Positions 54,573-62,442 of a stretch of 64,000 bases of DNA are shown here, one piece after another. Numbering within the stretch: the first letter of the stretch is position 1; each line of letters starts with the position of its first letter. Under the pieces are notes generated by a model. It saw only the letters and a program-made list of their open reading frames with translations, was not told where the DNA came from and ran no database searches. Origin of the DNA: Palleronia sp. THAF1 (GTDB taxonomy: Bacteria > Pseudomonadota > Alphaproteobacteria > Rhodobacterales > Rhodobacteraceae); NCBI RefSeq assembly GCF_009363795.1, contig NZ_CP045420.1:1841001-1905000 (forward strand). Direction: 5' to 3'. A program made the position numbers and the translations under genes.

Positions 54573-54611
54573 CTGGCCGGGCGCCAGTGAGTATTTGGGA
54601 AAACAAAGAAG
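54573..54611 (+). repeat. Intergenic hairpin-GTATTT element, copy after the GT4 gene
   Basis: The stem CTGGC (54573-54577) / GCCAG (54583-54587) is followed by GAGTATTTGGGAAAACAAAG and AAG. It begins right at the GT4 stop and ends before the stop of the convergent GATase gene, so here it can only act at transcript ends. Confidence 0.65.
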
Positions 54612-54614
54612 GGA

Positions 54615-55334
54615 TCACCGCGCGAAGCGGTCCACGAAGTTGCGCAGAATGCGCGCGGCGTGGGGCGTCTCGATGCCGCTGACGCGGGCTTGCAGAGCGT
54701 CGGCCTCGGCAGCGTCGAAGTAGCCCCGATCCCGGTAGACGCCGATGCGCAGCGCAAAGCTGTCGCCGTTCGCCTCTGGGTGAAATTGCGTGGCATAGAC
54801 GTTGCTGCGGTAGCGGATCATCTGCACCGGACAGGCAGTGCCTTCGACAAGCAGTGTGGCGTCCGGCGGCACCTCTTGCGCGGCTTCCTTGTGGGCGACG
54901 AGGCCGGTGAACTGCTTGGGCACACCCTCCAGCAACGGATCGGCGCGGCCTTCTGGCGTAATGCCCAAGTCTGCGACCGAGATAGGCTCTGACCGGGCGC
55001 TTTTGTCCACCTGTCCTCCCAAAAACGCCGCCAGCGCGCCGACGCCGTAGCACAGGCCGAGGAAGGGTATGTCGCGCGCGCAGACCTGTTTCAGTATAGC
55101 TCGAGTCCGGTCGTTTATCGCAGCCTCCGCAGGCGTAGGGTCGGGATCGCTGACGCAGGCCGGGCCGCCGCCCATGATGATCGCGCGCACATCACTCAGC
55201 GATCCTGGATCGTCCTGTTCCAGACGCACGCGCCGCACATCGGTCGCGGTCAGCCCGCCGCGTGACAGGATCGCGCCGTATTCCTCGTCCGCCGCCTCAT
55301 CCTCTGGGCGGCATTGCAGCAAAAGGACCGTCAC
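54615..55334 (-). CDS. Class I glutamine amidotransferase (GuaA-like GATase domain)
   Basis: This 239-aa protein has the triad of class I glutaminases: Cys95 in FLGLCYGVGA, and His185 and Glu187 in QFHPEANGD. The IIMGGGPACVSDPD oxyanion region also fits. It is a stand-alone domain like those annotated GMP synthase-like, which often act as gamma-glutamyl hydrolases or in polyamine/amino-acid breakdown. The start is GTG at 55334, overlapping the M20 stop as GTGA. The specific substrate is unknown. Confidence 0.87.
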   Translation of the reverse strand: MTVLLLQCRPEDEAADEEYGAILSRGGLTATDVRRVRLEQDDPGSLSDVRAIIMGGGPACVSDPDPTPAEAAINDRTRAILKQVCARDIPFLGLCYGVGALAAFLGGQVDKSARSEPISVADLGITPEGRADPLLEGVPKQFTGLVAHKEAAQEVPPDATLLVEGTACPVQMIRYRSNVYATQFHPEANGDSFALRIGVYRDRGYFDAAEADALQARVSGIETPHAARILRNFVDRFAR

Positions 55335-56488
55335 CGCGGCAATCGTTGTTCGGCCAATGCCACCCACCACGCGACCCCATGCGGGATCGCCGCGTCGTCG
55401 AAGTCGTAGTCGCTGGCATGCAGCGGCGCGGTGGGACCATTGCCGGTCAGGATGTAGGCACCGGGGCGGGCCTGCAGCATGTAGGCGAAGTCTTCCCCAC
55501 CCATGACCAGATCGGCGGCGGCACAATCGCCGGCAACGCTGCGCGCCGCGGCAGCGGCGTATTCCGTCTCAACGGCGTGGTTCGCCATGACAGGGTAGTT
55601 GCGCTCATAGCGGACTTCCGCCCGTGCGCCGTGGGCGCTGGCGATGCCTTCTGCGATCTGTGCCAACCTGGCTTCGGCCATGTCGCGCATCGCGTCGGAC
55701 ATGGTGCGCACCGTCCCCTTCATCGCCACGCGGGACGGAATCACGTTGTCGGCTTGGCTGGAGCTTTCGATGCCAGTGACCGATACGACGAGTTGCTCTG
55801 TCGGGTCCGAGACGCGGGAGGCCAGCGATTGTAGCGCCGTGACGATCTGCGCCGAGATCACGATGGGATCGACCGTCTCGTGCGGTTTGGCGGCGTGGCC
55901 CCCCTGCCCGATGACGTCGATGTGGAAGATGTCGGTCGCCGCGAAGAAAGCGCCTGCGCGGATCGCGAAGGTGCCCACCGGCAAGCCCGGCCAGTTGTGC
56001 ATGCCGTAGACCTCTTGGATTTCGAAGCGGTCCATCATGCCGTCGTCGACCATCTCACCCCCGCCGCCGCCCCCTTCTTCGGCGGGCTGAAAGATGACCG
56101 CGACGGTGCCTTTGTGCGACCGCGTCTCGGCCAGCACCTGCGCCGCGCCCAACAGCATGGCGGTGTGACCGTCGTGGCCGCAGGCGTGCATTTTGCCGGG
56201 TGTCTCGCTGGCGTAATCCGCGCCCGTCGTTTCGGTGATCGGCAGCGCGTCCATGTCTGCACGCAAGCCGATACAGCGGCCAGGGCCATCCTGCCCGTGG
56301 ATCAGCCCAACGACGCCGGTGCGTCCGATTCCCTCGACCACGTCGTCGCAGCCGAAGGCCCGCAGCTTTTCAGCGACGAAGGCGGCGGTCTCATGGACGT
56401 CGAACATAAGCTCAGGATTGCGGTGCAGATGCTGGCGCCATTCGGCGATGGTTGGGGACAACTCGGCGATGCGGTTCGAGGGGGGCAT
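55331..56488 (-). CDS. M20-family amidohydrolase (HipO-like)
   Basis: This 385-aa metallohydrolase of the hippurate hydrolase/N-acyl-amino acid deacylase type has the metal site HACGHDGHTAML (residues 101-112), the catalytic FQPAEEGGGGG, the dimer-domain motif GGHAAKPHETVDP and a late GGEDFAYML. It sits between an FAD oxidoreductase and a glutamine amidotransferase, so the operon may degrade an N-acylated amine or amino acid; this is inference. Confidence 0.92.
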   Translation of the reverse strand: MPPSNRIAELSPTIAEWRQHLHRNPELMFDVHETAAFVAEKLRAFGCDDVVEGIGRTGVVGLIHGQDGPGRCIGLRADMDALPITETTGADYASETPGKMHACGHDGHTAMLLGAAQVLAETRSHKGTVAVIFQPAEEGGGGGGEMVDDGMMDRFEIQEVYGMHNWPGLPVGTFAIRAGAFFAATDIFHIDVIGQGGHAAKPHETVDPIVISAQIVTALQSLASRVSDPTEQLVVSVTGIESSSQADNVIPSRVAMKGTVRTMSDAMRDMAEARLAQIAEGIASAHGARAEVRYERNYPVMANHAVETEYAAAAARSVAGDCAAADLVMGGEDFAYMLQARPGAYILTGNGPTAPLHASDYDFDDAAIPHGVAWWVALAEQRLPR

Positions 56489-56497
56489 TGGGTCAAC

Positions 56498-57844
56498 TCA
56501 CAAATGGAATGCGGCGCGCTGTGTGCCGTCGGTGAAGCGCGCGAAGCGGAACGGGGAGAGGTCGTGATCAGGCGTCTGGTCCAGCGCCAGTGCCGCCGCC
56601 GCGCGTCCCACGGCGGGACCAATGCCGAAGCCGTGGCCCGACAATCCGGTGAGCAGCACCAGTCCGGGCAACGGGCCGACGCGGTCGATCACTGGGATCA
56701 TGTCGGGCAGGCAGTCGATCATCCCCGCCCAACTTTTCCTTAACGCGACTGGCCCGAGAGACGGGAATGCGTCTGCGAACTGCTGCACCATACGGCGCGC
56801 GAAGCGTTGCGACGGGGGCGGGTCGAGCACGCGCATCCGCTCGAAAGGCGAAGGTGCATCCGAAAGCCAGCGGCGTGGGGTCGTCCAGCTATCGGGAAAC
56901 CCGCGCGGGGACGCGGGGCGCAGGTTGGTCGACAGGATGTCCCGCCGGAACGAGGGCCAGAAGCCGCGCCAGTGGCGGAAGGCGGACGGGCCAAGGTAGA
57001 AGTCGTGGTCGAAGGACGGGGCCAGAGAATAGCCGCCATCCGCGCGACGGCGGAAGGCAAAGCGGTCATCCACCCCCTGCCCCGCGAAGACCTCTGGCAG
57101 CGGGTCGGTCGCGCCGACGGTCGCGCGGACAGAAAGCTGTGGCAGGTCAACGCCATGATTGCGCAGCAGGGTCGCCGACCACGCCCCGCCCGCCAGAACG
57201 ACGCGCGGCGCGCGGATGGGTCCCGCTTCGGTGATAACGCCCGTGATGGTGCCGCCGTCCATATCCAGCGCGCGCACGGCGCAGTCTTCGCGGATCGTCA
57301 CGCCTTCGCGCGCGGCAAGGCGCGCCAGTTCGGGAACGGCAACCCAAGGCTCGGCGCGGGCGTCGGATGGCGTCCAAAGCGCGCCGGTCCAACCGGCGTT
57401 GGCATCGGGCAGCATCTCTGCAAGGTCGGCGGTAGAGAGCATCCGACTATCGAGGCCAAGATCCGCCGCCGTCGCGGCCCAACCCGCGTAGGCGGCCAGC
57501 GTCTTGGCATCGCTGGCGAAATACAGCGTGCCGGTTTGCTGAAACCCCAGCGCGCCATTGGTATCGCGCGAAAGGTCCTGCCATAGCCGCACGGACTGCA
57601 TGACCAACGGGATCTCATCAGGGTCGCGGCCCTGTTGGCGAATCCAGCCCCAGTTGCGGGACGATTGCTCTCCGGCGATGCGGCCCTTTTCGCACAACAC
57701 GACCCGTGCCCCAGAGCGCGCAGCATACAGAGCAGTCGTCACACCGGCGACTCCGCCGCCGATTACGACGATATCCGCCTCGGTCGGCAGATCGCCGCGA
57801 TGCTCTACGGGGGTGGCAAGGGTGACGGGGCCTGTAGCGTGCAT
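56498..57844 (-). CDS. FAD-dependent (DadA-like) oxidoreductase
   Basis: This 448-aa flavoprotein has an FAD-binding dinucleotide fold ADIVVIGGGVAGVTTALYAARSGARVVLCEKG (glycine motif at 29-34), the motif SSRNWGWIRQQGRD, and a late GLVLLTGLSGHGFGIGPAVG. It belongs to the DAO superfamily of amine or D-amino acid oxidoreductases. The ATG at 57844 has no clear ribosome site; longer starts run toward the divergent MATE gene. It leads the FAD-M20-GATase operon. Confidence 0.9.
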   Translation of the reverse strand: MHATGPVTLATPVEHRGDLPTEADIVVIGGGVAGVTTALYAARSGARVVLCEKGRIAGEQSSRNWGWIRQQGRDPDEIPLVMQSVRLWQDLSRDTNGALGFQQTGTLYFASDAKTLAAYAGWAATAADLGLDSRMLSTADLAEMLPDANAGWTGALWTPSDARAEPWVAVPELARLAAREGVTIREDCAVRALDMDGGTITGVITEAGPIRAPRVVLAGGAWSATLLRNHGVDLPQLSVRATVGATDPLPEVFAGQGVDDRFAFRRRADGGYSLAPSFDHDFYLGPSAFRHWRGFWPSFRRDILSTNLRPASPRGFPDSWTTPRRWLSDAPSPFERMRVLDPPPSQRFARRMVQQFADAFPSLGPVALRKSWAGMIDCLPDMIPVIDRVGPLPGLVLLTGLSGHGFGIGPAVGRAAAALALDQTPDHDLSPFRFARFTDGTQRAAFHL

Positions 57845-57939
57845 AGGCAAACGGTCTGCGCCCCTGCGCGCGCCGTCAAGGGGGGGTCGCGACGTCGCAC
57901 GGGCTGGTGCTTTGGGGATGCGCGGGCTAGCTGCCACCC

Positions 57940-59322
57940 ATGTCCTCACGCGATCTGACCGAAGGCCCGATATCCCGGGCCGTCCTTGCTGTTTCGGCCC
58001 CCATGACCCTTGGCATTCTGGGGGTGATCTCTGTCGGTCTGGCTGACGCCTATTTTCTTGGTCGCGTGGGACAGGCCGAACTCGCCGCCGTGGGCTTCAT
58101 CTACCCAGTCACCGTCGCGGTCACCTCGCTGTCCATCGGTCTGTCAGCGGGCGCGAACGCCGCGCTGTCGCAAGCCTTGGGGCGTGGAGACGACGACAGC
58201 GCCGCTGCGCGCCTTAGCCTGCATGCGCTGGGATTGGGCGCGGTGCTGGGTGTTCTGGTGGGACTGGCGTTGTGGCTTGGCCAAAAGCCCCTATTCGCTC
58301 TGATCGGCGCGGGCGAGCAAGTGCTGCCAGAGATCGGCGCCTACGTCGTCTGGTGGGCGGCCTCATTCCCGTTTCTGGTGCTGTCGATGCTGGTCGGCGC
58401 GATCTTTCGGGCACGCGGCGACGGTGTGACCGCGTCCGTTATCATGGTCAGCCAAGCGAGTGTGAACATCATCCTCGACCCGCTGCTGATCTTCGGTCTG
58501 GGCCCCTTCCCCGAGATGTCGACCGGCGGCGCGGGACTGGCGACCTTCCTGGTGCGAGTCGCCGCGACGGCGGGCGGGCTTTTCTGGGCGTGGCGGCAAG
58601 GACATCTGACCGGCTGCCGTGATCCACTAAAGCGCGTTCCGCAGAACCTGTGGACCATCGGCGCGGTGGGCCTGCCCGCCGCATTCTCGAACAGCGTGAA
58701 CCCCGCCGGCATGGCCATGGTCACCGCGGCCGTTGCCACTCTGGGCGATGCCGCCGTCGCGGGCTTCGGCGCGGCCACGCGGGTTCAGACCTTGGCCTTG
58801 GTGCCGATGCTCGCACTATCGTCCGGCATCGGGCCAGTCGTCGGGCAAAACTGGGGTGCGGACCGGCGGGACCGGGCACGCGGAGCCGTGCGTGCCACCT
58901 TCCTGATGTGCGCAGGTTACGGTGCGGCCATTGGTGCGGTGCTGCTGCTGTTCGGAGGGCCCATTGCGAGCGCCATCGCGTCCGGAGAGGAGGATGCCGC
59001 CTTCGCTACGACCTATCTGCGCATCGTCGGTCTGTCGCTGTTTGGATATGGCATGGTCGTGACGGCCAACGCCGCGATGAACGCGCGATCCAAAGCCGTC
59101 TGGTCCATGGGCCTGTCGCTGGCGCGCATTTTCGCGCTGTATCTGCCGCTGGCGTGGCTTCTGGTCGGGCCGTTCGGTTTCACCGGCGTATCCGCCGCCG
59201 CCGCTGCTGCCAATGTCGCCGCCGCCGTGGCTGCCCTTTGGGCAGTGACGCGCACGGGTCTGTCGCCGCTGGGAACGAGCGACAGGTCTGTCAGTGCAGT
59301 CGTCGCGTCGCCCGGCGAATAG
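57940..59322 (+). CDS. MATE-family efflux transporter
   Basis: This 460-aa protein has 12 membrane segments in two homologous halves. The first begins ISRAVLAVSAPMTLGILGVISVGLADAYFLGRVG, the family pattern, with polar residues in the first helix bundle. It probably exports cationic drugs or metabolites with Na+ or H+. It is divergent from the FAD oxidoreductase, which could mean the exported compound relates to that pathway. Its end overlaps DUF3422 on the other strand by 32 bases. Confidence 0.93.
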   Translation: MSSRDLTEGPISRAVLAVSAPMTLGILGVISVGLADAYFLGRVGQAELAAVGFIYPVTVAVTSLSIGLSAGANAALSQALGRGDDDSAAARLSLHALGLGAVLGVLVGLALWLGQKPLFALIGAGEQVLPEIGAYVVWWAASFPFLVLSMLVGAIFRARGDGVTASVIMVSQASVNIILDPLLIFGLGPFPEMSTGGAGLATFLVRVAATAGGLFWAWRQGHLTGCRDPLKRVPQNLWTIGAVGLPAAFSNSVNPAGMAMVTAAVATLGDAAVAGFGAATRVQTLALVPMLALSSGIGPVVGQNWGADRRDRARGAVRATFLMCAGYGAAIGAVLLLFGGPIASAIASGEEDAAFATTYLRIVGLSLFGYGMVVTANAAMNARSKAVWSMGLSLARIFALYLPLAWLLVGPFGFTGVSAAAAAANVAAAVAALWAVTRTGLSPLGTSDRSVSAVVASPGE

Positions 59323-60583
59323 CAAGCCAGACGAGCACCAGAACCAACGGTACCAACGCCGCGGTGCCAACCGTTTCGGACACGCCCAAGCGAGCGAACA
59401 CGGGCTTCAAAGCGTAAGCCGCCAAAGACACCGCGTAGTAGCTGATCGCGACGACAGACAGGCCTTCGACCGTGCGTTGCAGACGCAACTGGGTGTCTGC
59501 CCGGCGGTCCATGCTTTCCAACAGCGCCTGGTTCTGGGCAGAGCGTTCCACGTCCACGCGCGTCCGCAGAAGATCACCCGTATGCAAGGCCCGCTCGCTC
59601 ATCTCACGAAGGCGGGTGCGAGTTGCTTTGACGGTCCGCATGGCCGGATCGAAGCGGCGCATCATGAATTCGGCCATCATCTGCCGCCCGTGATAACGTG
59701 TCTCACGCAGGGCTGCGATGCGCTGAGCGACGATGGCCTCATATGCCTCTGTCGCGCCGAATCGGAAAGACGACTGGGCCAATACCGCTTCCAGTTCTGC
59801 CGAAACATGCAGCAGGTCCTTCAAAGTCGCCTCAGGGCTGGCCTGCGATGTCATCTCGTTCATCAATCGGCCAAGATCGGCATCCAGGGCGGACATGCGC
59901 GGTCCCAGTTCCCGCACGCGCGCAAGACCCAGCATCGACATGGTCTTGTAGGTTTCGATCTCGGCCAGGCGCTGCACGATCCGGCCCGTCCGCTGCATCC
60001 CCGTACCGGGCGCCACGAAAACGGCCATCCGCATGTGCCCGCCTGTGTCGATGCGGAAGTCAGAGGCCACCAGCGCCGCGCCCTCCAGTACCTCGCTGAC
60101 AGCGAGGCTTTCGGGCACAAACCAATCGTCCAGCTTGGTTTGAATGGCATCATCGTCCGAACGCACTTCCACGCGGATCAAGGCAGAGGTGATGCGCACA
60201 CCCGGCATGTCGGCCAGCCATTCGGGGGAAAAAACGCCGAACATCGAACGGTCGAAGGCAGCATCCGCCACCCCGTCCCCGAAAACCGTGTAGGTCGTGA
60301 ATTCCGTGTGGTTTTCCCACTTCAGGCGATACCGCCCGATCTGGCCGAACCAGTGCGTCGCGTCCGGCTTCGGGTGGTCCGCGCCGAAACGATCCAACAG
60401 GTCGATCAAGTGCGCACGGTCCAGACTGCGATCCCGCCGCGCCGCGTCAGAGGGTTGTTTGATCGCAAGATACACCGCGTGGGACGGTGCTTGGATCATG
60501 GGAAACGGGCGGGCATGCAGCTCGTTTGCCAAGGTGTAGCGCAAGGCGTGATCGGTCAGCTGTGGGGCGGTCTGGGTGTTCAT
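59291..60583 (-). CDS. DUF3422 protein with C-terminal membrane anchor
   Basis: This 430-aa protein matches DUF3422: an N-terminal domain with LANELHARPFPMIQAPSHAVYLAIKQ and DATHWFGQIGRYRLKWENHTEFTTYT, a long helical middle (about 230-365), and two C-terminal membrane segments (about 370-425) followed by a basic tail. The domain has no established function; the helix-plus-membrane layout resembles RmuC/DUF-type anchored coiled coils. It overlaps the MATE gene end by 32 bases. Confidence 0.9.
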   Translation of the reverse strand: MNTQTAPQLTDHALRYTLANELHARPFPMIQAPSHAVYLAIKQPSDAARRDRSLDRAHLIDLLDRFGADHPKPDATHWFGQIGRYRLKWENHTEFTTYTVFGDGVADAAFDRSMFGVFSPEWLADMPGVRITSALIRVEVRSDDDAIQTKLDDWFVPESLAVSEVLEGAALVASDFRIDTGGHMRMAVFVAPGTGMQRTGRIVQRLAEIETYKTMSMLGLARVRELGPRMSALDADLGRLMNEMTSQASPEATLKDLLHVSAELEAVLAQSSFRFGATEAYEAIVAQRIAALRETRYHGRQMMAEFMMRRFDPAMRTVKATRTRLREMSERALHTGDLLRTRVDVERSAQNQALLESMDRRADTQLRLQRTVEGLSVVAISYYAVSLAAYALKPVFARLGVSETVGTAALVPLVLVLVWLAIRRATRRLH

Positions 60584-60601
60584 TCACCCACTTAAGCGCA
60601 C

Positions 60602-60646
60602 AAGGCCCGGCCGGAACAGGGCCTTGAAGCGTTTCGGCACCGAAAC
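60602..60646 (-). terminator. Two stem-loops downstream of the phasin gene
   Basis: On the minus strand the stem GTTTCGG-TG-CCGAAAC (60646-60631) starts 7 bases after the phasin stop. It is followed by AAGGCCC/GGGCCTT (60625-60619 with 60608-60602). The pair may end or stabilise the abundant phasin message; U-tracts are short. Confidence 0.6.
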
Positions 60647-60652
60647 TGAAAA

Positions 60653-61144
60653 TCAGCTTTTCTTGGCTGCCTTCTTGGCCGTCTGTTCGACCTTGGACAC
60701 CGACTCTTCGATCTGGCTGGTCATCGAGCGATAGGCTTCCTCGTTCGCCTCGCGCGCGTTGTCGGCCATCTTGCGCATGAGCGTCAGGCTTTCCTCTACC
60801 GCTTCGTTCATTGCGGCGGTGCGCGACTTCATGGCGTCGGGGCCTGCGTTCTCATCGGCCCATTCGTACTGCTGGCGCGCGGCATGGGTCATCTTCTCGA
60901 AAATTTCCATCTGCTTATCCAACAGGTCCTTGTAGGCCTCGGCCGCAGATTGGTTCGCCTCGGACATCGCTTCGAAGTTGCGCTGGTTGGCACGGATGAC
61001 CTGCTCCATATCAAACATCTGCGCCTGCGGCTGCTGGAACATCTGCATCATCGCCTGCGGATTCCACATTTGCTTCATGCGGTCGGGTTCGAACATCGCG
61101 AACATCTGAGACATGTCGAACGGGTTCTTCGGGGCTTGGGCCAT
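60653..61144 (-). CDS. Phasin family protein
   Basis: This 163-aa all-helical protein is rich in Met, Gln and Ala. Its N-terminal segment is NPFDMSQMFAMFEPDRMKQMWNP and its core includes IRANQRNFEAMSEANQSAAEAYKDLLDKQ, the phasin pattern. It ends with a lysine-rich tail (KAAKKS). Phasins coat polyhydroxyalkanoate granules. AGGAGCG precedes the ATG. No PHA synthase gene is in the window. Confidence 0.9.
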   Translation of the reverse strand: MAQAPKNPFDMSQMFAMFEPDRMKQMWNPQAMMQMFQQPQAQMFDMEQVIRANQRNFEAMSEANQSAAEAYKDLLDKQMEIFEKMTHAARQQYEWADENAGPDAMKSRTAAMNEAVEESLTLMRKMADNAREANEEAYRSMTSQIEESVSKVEQTAKKAAKKS

Positions 61145-61195
61145 CGGTCGCTCCTGACTAATTCAGTGTATAACGTAGCCGATAGGCCCGCGTCA

Positions 61196-62311
61196 TCAAG
61201 GCGCACTGTCCAGCAGCTGCTTTTCGTTCTTGGCGATCCGGCGGAGGAACTCATCCACATCGCCGTCCCGTTGCACCAATTTGCGGGCCGCCTTCGCCGT
61301 GCCACTTCGATCGGCCGCTTCCTTGAACAAGGGCCGGTCTTCAAAAGCGAAGCGGGTCTGTTGCCCTAGATACAGGCTTTCCGCTGGCATCCCGTTCGCG
61401 AAGAGAACTTCGTGGTTATCGAGCAGCAGATGAACGTAGTGAGTGTCAGTCGGGCTCAGGCGGCTTACGCCCGGAATGCCAAGCAGCTTGACCGCCGGGA
61501 CCAGAATTTCAAAGCTGTCGAACATGCGTCGCGCGATGATCGAGCGCAGAAGCACACGGTGCTGGGGAGAGACCTCTAGCGCGCGGTCCGGCAGCCCCGG
61601 ACCGAAGGTGTTCGCTTCGATGCGGATCGGGCGCAGCATCTTTTGCCGGCCCATATCGTGCGCCGACACATGCAAACCACCGGTCCAGATGACGCGCTGG
61701 TAGCCGTGATCCATCGTCATCACGGAGGCGCCCGCCGTGATCCCTTCGACGGCGCGCAAGCCCTTCGACGTGGCGATCAGCGTTCCAGCCCTAAAACAGA
61801 CGGCTTGCACGTTGTTGTTCTGATCGGCGTCGATGATGACGTCATCACCGGCCGGCGAGAAATCGATGGACCGTGTCTGGATCGAGGTAATGGGTCCGAC
61901 ATCGCCTACATCGTCGTCCAGAAGCATGAAGTAGCGGCTCGCCCCCCCGCCCGTTGGAATGGCCTGAATGAAGACCACGTTGCTCGACCCGGAATCGCCG
62001 CTGACGTCGAAGGAACTGTGCGTGCCGTCTGGATTGAGGGTTGTGATCGTCACGGGCGTATTGTCAGGATCTGCAAGCTCGATGCCGTACTCTACCCCAT
62101 CGATCATCAGCCAGCCGCTGTCCGCATCGTTCCAGTCGTTCAACTGCGTAATCTGTGTGGAAGAATTACCCGATTCAGAATCGCTGTAGGTCGCGTTATC
62201 GACGACACCCAGAATGTCCCCGCCGCCACCAGGCGTGGCCGTGTAGGTCCGAAATTCTCCGATTCCGGAAACCTCGATCAGGTCGGGGATCGGTGTATTG
62301 TTCGCGGGCAT
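61196..62311 (-). CDS. Hint (Hedgehog/intein-type) domain protein
   Basis: This 371-aa protein has an acidic, Gly/Asn/Thr-rich N-terminal half (1-165) without signal peptide, and then a Hint_2 domain at about 170-310. Block A is AVCFRAGTLIATSKGLRAVEGITAG with Cys172, and the late block has SPQHRVLL with His251. Hint domains in Hedgehog proteins and inteins cleave the chain at this cysteine; in Rhodobacterales many proteins share this layout and their role is unknown. The ATG at 62311 has AGGAG 8 bases upstream. It follows lpd by 131 bases. Confidence 0.88.
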   Translation of the reverse strand: MPANNTPIPDLIEVSGIGEFRTYTATPGGGGDILGVVDNATYSDSESGNSSTQITQLNDWNDADSGWLMIDGVEYGIELADPDNTPVTITTLNPDGTHSSFDVSGDSGSSNVVFIQAIPTGGGASRYFMLLDDDVGDVGPITSIQTRSIDFSPAGDDVIIDADQNNNVQAVCFRAGTLIATSKGLRAVEGITAGASVMTMDHGYQRVIWTGGLHVSAHDMGRQKMLRPIRIEANTFGPGLPDRALEVSPQHRVLLRSIIARRMFDSFEILVPAVKLLGIPGVSRLSPTDTHYVHLLLDNHEVLFANGMPAESLYLGQQTRFAFEDRPLFKEAADRSGTAKAARKLVQRDGDVDEFLRRIAKNEKQLLDSAP

Positions 62312-62352
62312 GTCATTTGCTCCTGTCGCCTTGACAGGAAACCTGAACGCCA

Positions 62353-62378
62353 AACGCGGACCCTTTCGGACCCGCGTT
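62353..62378 (-). other. GAAA-tetraloop hairpin in the leader of the Hint gene
   Basis: The minus-strand sequence forms an 11-bp stem (AACGCGGGTCC with GGGTCCGCGTT) capped by GAAA. Two of the pairs are G-U, and these become mismatches on the plus strand, so selection appears to act on the minus-strand RNA. It lies 42 bases before the Hint ATG. No U-tract follows, so it is not a clear terminator. Confidence 0.6.
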
Positions 62379-62394
62379 GGCTATTTTCAAGACT

Positions 62395-62400
62395 ATTATA
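62395..62400 (-). promoter_or_regulatory. Perfect TATAAT hexamer upstream of the Hint gene
   Basis: In an AT-rich island between lpd and the Hint gene, the minus strand reads TATAAT at 62400-62395. Transcription would start near 62387 and carry the GAAA hairpin in the leader. The -35 region reads GGGAAA at 17 bases spacing, which is not a sigma-70 consensus. Confidence 0.4.
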
Positions 62401-62442
62401 AAGAAAACTGAAGTAAATTTCCCCTGCTTCAGGGACAGGCCT

